Source of the DNA: Mogibacterium sp.
GTDB lineage: Bacteria > Bacillota > Clostridia > Peptostreptococcales > Anaerovoracaceae
DNA length: 11,015 nucleotides
Assembly (NCBI GenBank): GCA_021442505.1
Contig: JABUTC010000005.1
Location: 10,950 to 21,964, forward strand
Direction of reading: 5' to 3'
The notes under the pieces are model-generated. The model was given only the letters and a program-made list of their open reading frames with translations. It searched no databases and was not told the DNA's origin. Of this stretch, positions 8,301 to 11,015 are shown in pieces. Both the position numbers and the translations under genes were made by a program. How positions within the stretch are numbered: position 1 is the first letter of the stretch; every line of letters begins with the position of its first letter.

Positions 8301-11015
8301 AGTAACAGGAACACAGACAGATGTAGGCTCGAGCCAGAACACATACTCACTCACATGGGACAAGAAGGCTAAACAGGGCAACTACACAGTTAACGAGAGC
8401 CTCGGAACTCTGACAGTAACAGAGAGCAAGGCTGAGGTAGTAGTAACTACAACGGGCGGAACATTCACTTACGACGGCAAGGCTCACGGAGCGACAGTCG
8501 CAGTAACAAATCTGCCTGAAGGCTACACAGTTGAAACGGCAACATCGAGTGCGACAGCAACTAACGTAGCAGACGGAACAGTGACTGCTACCTGCGATAA
8601 TCTCGTAATTAAAAATGCGAAGGGTACAGATGTAACGGATAAGCTGAACATCAAGAAGGTTGACGGAAGCATCACCATTACAGCTGCAACACTGACAGTG
8701 GTAACACCGGATGCAAGCAAGACCTATGACGGAACTCCGCTCACTGCAGAGGGAAGCATCAGCGGATTCGTAAACGGCGAGACTGCAGTTTTCGCCACAA
8801 CCGGAACAATCACTGAGGTTGGCACGACTTCGAACTCATACAGCATCGACTGGGATGACGAGGCAACAACCGCTCAGCAGAGCAACTACGCAGTAAGTGC
8901 ATCTGTGGGAACGCTGACAGTAGAGCATTTCACAGGCACAATCACTGCGACAACAACAGGCGGAAGCTTCGTATATGACGGACAGGAGCATGCGGCTACA
9001 GTATCGGTCAGCCAGCTTCCTGCCGGATATACTCTCGTAAGCGCAACATCAAACGCTAAGGCTACAAACGTTGCGGACGGAGTTGTAAGCGCAACATGTG
9101 ACAGCATCAGAATCAACGATGCCAACGGAAACGATGTAACTGCACAGCTCAATATCGAGAAGAATACGACAAGTCTGCAGATCACAGCTGCAACGCTGAC
9201 AGTAACGACACCGACAAGAAACAAGGTTTACGACGGAACTGCTCTTACTGCAGAGGGAAGCTGCACAGGATTTGTAAACGGCGAAACAGCGACTTTCGCA
9301 ACAACAGGTTCACAGACAGCGGCCGGATTCAGCCAGAACACTTACTCGCTGACATGGGACGGAACTGCTGTACAGTCGAACTACAGCATCAGCGAGAGCC
9401 TCGGAACTCTGACGGTAACAGACACAGAGGATGAGATTGTTGTAACAGTAACGGGCGGAACATTTACATATGACGGAGCGGCTCACGGCGCTACTGTATC
9501 TGTAAGCACACTGCCTGCAGGATACAGGCTGGAAAAAGCTTCCTCCAATGCGACAGCGACAAATGTTACCGCAGACCCTGTGATTGCACACTGCGACGAA
9601 CTCGTTATCAGAAATGCCGAGGGCAATGACGTAACCGGCAAACTCAATATTTCGTACAGGAACGGAAGCATTACAATCAACAAGGCTCCGCTCACAGTTA
9701 CAATGCCTGGAGCAAGCAAGGTTTACGACGGAGAGGCTCTGACACAGACAGGTACTATGACAGGTCTTGTGGCAGGCGAGACTGCAACGCTGGTTAACAC
9801 AGGAACACAGACTGCAGTAGGCGAAAGCAATAACACATACGAGATTAACTGGGGAAGCGCTAATGCAGACAACTACCAGGTTAACGCAACAGTCGGCAAG
9901 CTGGCTGTAACTGAATTCAGCGGCGTGGTTAATGTCGTAACAACAGGATATAACGGAACATACGATGGACAGGCTCACGGAGCGATAGTTCAGGTAAACG
10001 GTCTCCCGGCAAAGGGATACACGGTTGAGACTGCAACATCGAGCGCTACAGCAACTGATGCGACTGCAGGCGTTGCCGCAACTTGCGACGCTCTGGTAAT
10101 CAGAAATGCAGCAGGCGAGGATGTTACAGCCAAGCTGAACAAGAGCTTCACAGACGGAAGCATCGTAATCGCAAAGGCATCTCTCACAGTTAAGACTGAG
10201 GGAGCAACAAGGGTATACAACGGAAAAGCTCTGACGGCAGAAGGACAGTTAACAGGACTTGTAAACGGCGAGGAAGTTACTTTTGCCGTAACAGGAAAAC
10301 AGACTGCTGTAGGCTCAAGTCAGAACACTTACTCAATCACATGGGATAAGACGGCTAAGGCGGAGAACTACACGATTACAAGCGAAGACCTTGGAAATCT
10401 TGTAGTAACTCAGAGCAAAAGCGAGATCGTTGTAACCACAACAGGATACACGGGAGTTTATGACGGACAGGAGCACAAGGCGACAGTATCTGTAAGCACA
10501 CTGCCTGAGGGATACACGCTTGAGACAGCAAGCTCGGATGCCGCTGCAACTGATGTAACTGAAAGTCCGATTACAGCTAGCTGCGACAATCTCGTGATTG
10601 TAAATGCGGACGGATATGATGTAACAGACGAGCTCAACATCAGATATGTTGACGGTTCAATCTCAATTTCAAAGGCGACTCTGACAGTTGCAACTCCGGA
10701 TGCTGAGAAGACCTACGACGGAACAGCGCTCGTATCGGCAGGAAGCATCAGCGGATTTGTAAACGGCGAGACCGCTGTTTTCGCCACAACCGGATCACAG
10801 ACTGCTGTAGGCTCAAGCCAGAACACTTACAGCATCGACTGGGATGCAGAGGCGACAACCGCAAAGGCAGGCAACTACGCTATCAGCGAGTCGCTTGGAA
10901 CTCTGACAGTTAACGAGTTTGCAGGTGCTGTAACCGTAACTACTACGGGCGGCACATTCACATACGACGGACAGACTCACGGAGCGACAGTATCTGTAAG
11001 CACACTGCCTGAGGG
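2272..11015 (+). CDS. Giant secreted repeat protein, probable surface adhesin or stalk (3' end cut off)
   Basis: One uninterrupted frame of 2,914 complete codons runs off the right edge. ATG 2272 is preceded by GGAGGG (2260-2265), six bases away. Order of parts: signal peptide (1-32); Glu/Pro/Gln/Thr-rich linker (33-86); small domain of unknown family (87-183); Lys/Glu/Pro/Asp linker (184-230) and a short hydrophobic segment IIGFFKDLLGIG; seven InlB-like units centred on Trp 304, 383, 453, 797, 886, 970 and 1045, with a less repetitive stretch at 481-753; one divergent YDG module (1081-1148); then alternating B and A modules from 1149 to the edge. Such proteins in Bacillota are usually wall-anchored by a C-terminal LPxTG-type signal and serve in adhesion or projection from the surface. 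That end is not visible, so anchoring is unproven. No catalytic motif was recognised. It has its own promoter and leader and is separate from the ribosomal operon. Confidence 0.9.
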   Translation, partial: MKEKLRKGIALVVAGALVFTSLAYTTTNVLKASEEEFGSQIEQPTGENAPEEVAQNETPQVEEEQLSLTEEPGGEQEQTEPETPAPKEYTVTIEEPALSGGQLYVWTDGSEEAVSFSGKKFEKKAVEGSTFNLRVEVSEGYELESIHSNGSQLNAVPGREGYYQIANLDANTKVKVTYREVKIEQEDKTGEGDKGDKAEPGKDEPDPDPKEEPKKEEPKAEDKETAEDSSIIGFFKDLLGIGTVEETPEAENDQYEITVIFNTADGTKIDEQVVMIDKKTNKVLVGLVLPETPSAGSNKKFTGWFSGENQLVLPTDANAQDFIKLAGENSTITYVPQYEEAYYAYFLSVDGSTVVYTAVINDKSQQITAYEGYEPQGSKVTGWQFGDKTYAPGEKFSISSDVTLTPQVESSCWVTFNSMGGSVVSSAAVTSGKNLDLATIEKPTRAGFTFKGWSKTPNGTVITNLTVNSDTMLYAIWEGADVDYTIVYWGENANDTEYSVIATEKKKAKAGTTVTLTKEKAPLPKDFADREHFTFSHADSAVISQDGSTAINVYYTRNVYTFTFQREKGKEWVGGLRNGHFEERWDESPISTNTSIISKSWTTIYSFSAKYGAYIGDKFAFTGSDGVSYPRSDKLITWKATNKNVYSRRITAVETMPGENVTFHFYYAALKLAAYKCYYYGEDPNGDKTYDGKKYSLITVYNTDLREYNESDMFLEFEGYTKKNAVKENGKAPKEDETIIGTGDMYFYYTRNNYTLTLNNYGKEDKKTVGFDTSLEQYNVAPERPSSVSESAIFKGWYEVDPSKVKSLKGIQPYNFTGKKMPAGNMVLYAYWEEQPVNITITVPLNSNPSKKYETSVQAGTVISNTTEYTQALNDLAAEGKSVKKWVDTSTNKEFDINQAIDKDTSVVAVLMGAENAKYTVSYDLGEGSSASWSNEQKTDEKNYGGGSFASVWAFPSDAEAPAEKQFLNWTDQNGVSYYPGDKVEVNSNVVLTAQYTAAPKPVEVKYYANDGETTDPVVYKYYVGQNPIVAICTFENPGYTFVGWNTKADGSGTAYPYGSRVKVPEGGISLYAQWATLEAEGYTGVYDGQAHSATASATAGYTVEYLVDGKWSTTAPSIKNVGQKSVYIKASKTGSSTLIATVTLKVTPATLKVSTPSASKEYDGTALTADGSVEGLVNGEQVSFKTTGSQTDIGQSENTYELKWDKTAKKSNYTVISSTGILRVTEFMGEVTVTTTGGTFTYDGKAHGATVEVTGLPKGYTVEKATSNATATNVTAKPVQAICNELVIKNPKGTDVTSQLKLKRVNGSITINKATLTVTTPSASKEYDGEPLTKEGKVEGFVNGETATFSTTGTQTSVGSSQNTYSLTWDKTAKAGNYSVSENLGTLTVTEYKGKIVATVSNVTATYDGKAHGATVSVTGLPKGYTATAGSSTTVTDVTTGTTAVCDSLVIKNSKGTDVTDTLDIERVPGTIVINPAPITITTPTVSKTYDGTALTAAGTMEGLVNGETATFSTTGSQTGVGTSNNTYSLVWDGTASSSNYTVNASVGKLTVNEFAGTVTVKTTGGIFTYDGQAHGATVEVFGLPESGYTVETATSNATATDATTGLAATCDNLVIRNAAGADVTSNLTISKEDGSIVINKATLTVNTPSDSKVYNGSALTKAGTISGFVNDETATFRTTGSQTGVGSSQNTYSITWDGTAKECNYSVDANIGTLTVTQYGDEIVVTATGGEFTYDGTNHKATVSVSTLPEGYTLEKASSNAKVKNVSDGEVAATVDELVIRNAAGDDVTSELKVRYVSGTLKVKPAAVSVSTPSQTKTYDGTALTSAGSITGLVGDETVDFKTTGSQTEVGTSKNTYELKWTGTAKQSNYSLTESVGDLTVSEYTGTIDVTTTGETAEYDGQAHGATVSVGTLPTGYTVKTATASATATDVTGASGVAATCDTLVIENAAGVDVTSKLNINKIDGKIVVTPKALTVTTETASKVYDGNALTAGGEITGFVEGEDATFAVTGTQTDVGSSQNTYSLTWDKKAKQGNYTVNESLGTLTVTESKAEVVVTTTGGTFTYDGKAHGATVAVTNLPEGYTVETATSSATATNVADGTVTATCDNLVIKNAKGTDVTDKLNIKKVDGSITITAATLTVVTPDASKTYDGTPLTAEGSISGFVNGETAVFATTGTITEVGTTSNSYSIDWDDEATTAQQSNYAVSASVGTLTVEHFTGTITATTTGGSFVYDGQEHAATVSVSQLPAGYTLVSATSNAKATNVADGVVSATCDSIRINDANGNDVTAQLNIEKNTTSLQITAATLTVTTPTRNKVYDGTALTAEGSCTGFVNGETATFATTGSQTAAGFSQNTYSLTWDGTAVQSNYSISESLGTLTVTDTEDEIVVTVTGGTFTYDGAAHGATVSVSTLPAGYRLEKASSNATATNVTADPVIAHCDELVIRNAEGNDVTGKLNISYRNGSITINKAPLTVTMPGASKVYDGEALTQTGTMTGLVAGETATLVNTGTQTAVGESNNTYEINWGSANADNYQVNATVGKLAVTEFSGVVNVVTTGYNGTYDGQAHGAIVQVNGLPAKGYTVETATSSATATDATAGVAATCDALVIRNAAGEDVTAKLNKSFTDGSIVIAKASLTVKTEGATRVYNGKALTAEGQLTGLVNGEEVTFAVTGKQTAVGSSQNTYSITWDKTAKAENYTITSEDLGNLVVTQSKSEIVVTTTGYTGVYDGQEHKATVSVSTLPEGYTLETASSDAAATDVTESPITASCDNLVIVNADGYDVTDELNIRYVDGSISISKATLTVATPDAEKTYDGTALVSAGSISGFVNGETAVFATTGSQTAVGSSQNTYSIDWDAEATTAKAGNYAISESLGTLTVNEFAGAVTVTTTGGTFTYDGQTHGATVSVSTLPE
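2530..2820 (+). other. Small N-terminal domain of unknown family
   Basis: Residues 87-183 lie between two charged linkers. The segment has alternating beta-type sequence, for example KEYTVTIEEPALSGGQLYVW and later SEGYELESIHSNG, ending in ANTKVKVTYREVK. The pattern of a glycine, tyrosine and a final VxVTY strand recalls small beta-sandwich repeats of Gram-positive surface proteins. It occurs once. No binding residues can be named. Confidence 0.45.
3034..5499 (+). other. InlB B-repeat-like (Listeria-Bacteroides) region
   Basis: Residues 255-1076 contain units ending in the typical aromatic strand. Clear members are residues 413-478 (VTFNSMGGS, then TFKGWSKTPNGT, then TMLYAIWE), 754-834 (IFKGWYEV, then MVLYAYWEE) and 1003-1075 (VKYYANDGE, then TFVGWNTKADGSG, then ISLYAQWA). 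Degenerate members have the Trp at 304 (KFTGWFSG), 383 (KVTGWQFG), 886 (VKKWVDTST) and 970 (FLNWTDQNG). Between 481 and 753 the pattern is looser, with two segments of the form YYTRNxYT that often accompany these repeats. The family folds as small beta domains and is common in secreted proteins of Gram-positive bacteria; its ligands are mostly unknown. Confidence 0.8.
5512..5715 (+). repeat. Divergent first YDG module
   Basis: Sixty-eight residues starting EGYTGVYDGQAHSATASAT and ending STLIATVTLKV. It shares the YDGxAH core with the A modules but then has EYLVDGKWSTTAPSIKNVG in place of the GLPxGYT and ATCDxL blocks. It resembles the common short MBG-type module of Bacillota surface proteins and marks the switch from InlB-like units to the A/B array. 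Confidence 0.7.
5716..11015 (+). repeat. Alternating B/A module array, ~495-bp period
   Basis: Eleven B modules alternate with ten complete A modules and a cut-off eleventh A. Start positions are B1 5716, A1 5953, B2 6208, A2 6448, B3 6697, A3 6937, B4 7192, A4 7432, B5 7687, A5 7927, B6 8185, A6 8425, B7 8680, A7 8929, B8 9184, A8 9424, B9 9679, A9 9916, B10 10171, A10 10414, B11 10669, A11 10918. B modules are 79-83 residues and share SKxYDGxALT, GxVNGExxxF, TGSQTxVG, NTYSxxW and GxLxV. A modules are 83-86 residues and share TYDGxAHGATVxV, LPxGYTVExATSNATAT, ATCDxLVIxN and GxDVTxxLxI. Spacing of whole pairs is 489-504 bp, always a multiple of three. The modules resemble MBG/YDG-type repeats and probably make an extended beta-rich rod. 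Copies are clearly diverged, so the array is unlikely to be an assembly artefact. Confidence 0.9.

Noticed and set aside
2251..10640. Many minus-strand open frames of 60-222 codons across the giant gene, the longest at 9310-9978
   Set aside because: They recur at the repeat period, are antisense to the conserved modules, are rich in Val/Ser/Thr or Cys by reverse-complement codon bias, and lack own ribosome binding sites. They are shadows of the plus-strand repeats.
5716..11015. Regular repeats as a CRISPR array
   Set aside because: The period is about 495 bp, the repeats are in-frame coding modules with diverged sequence, and there are no short identical repeats with unique spacers.

Overview
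The window looks like chromosomal DNA from a Gram-positive anaerobe of the Bacillota (Clostridia-like). This is inferred from the compact rpsF-ssb-rpsR operon, strong AGGAGG-type ribosome binding sites, heavy AGA use for arginine, and a very large secreted protein built of Listeria-Bacteroides-type (InlB B-like) and YDG/MBG-like repeats. A gut or oral Clostridia lineage would fit, but no marker here fixes the genus.

Layout. Bases 2-307 are the last 101 codons of an unrecognised gene. A sigma-A-type promoter (338-365) and a short leader with two hairpins precede rpsF (444-731), ssb (747-1232) and rpsR (1253-1501), which form one operon closed by a terminator at 1517-1549. S6 and S18 bind each other in the 30S platform, and the leader is placed where an S6:S18 autoregulatory site would be. 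Bases 1550-2017 hold no credible gene. They contain a degenerate repeat of about 62 bp and a cluster of A/T-rich hairpins.

A second promoter (2018-2047) shares an identical 16-base palindromic block with the rpsF promoter. It starts a leader of about 217 nt that can fold into several hairpins. One reading frame then runs from ATG 2272 without a stop to the right edge: at least 2,914 residues. Its order is signal peptide, acidic linker, small N-terminal domain, Lys/Glu/Pro linker, seven Trp-centred InlB-like units, one divergent YDG module, then an array of alternating B (about 80 aa) and A (about 85 aa) modules: eleven B, ten complete A and a cut-off eleventh A. The C-terminus, where a wall anchor would be expected, lies outside the window.

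The most interesting signal is the organisation of this array. The B+A pair repeats every ~495 bp, but odd and even pairs carry different signature residues, giving a ~990-bp higher-order unit. Some copies six modules apart (3/9, 4/10, 5/11) also share private features. This suggests growth by block duplication followed by divergence. I see no defence system, CRISPR array, tRNA, rRNA or mobile element.
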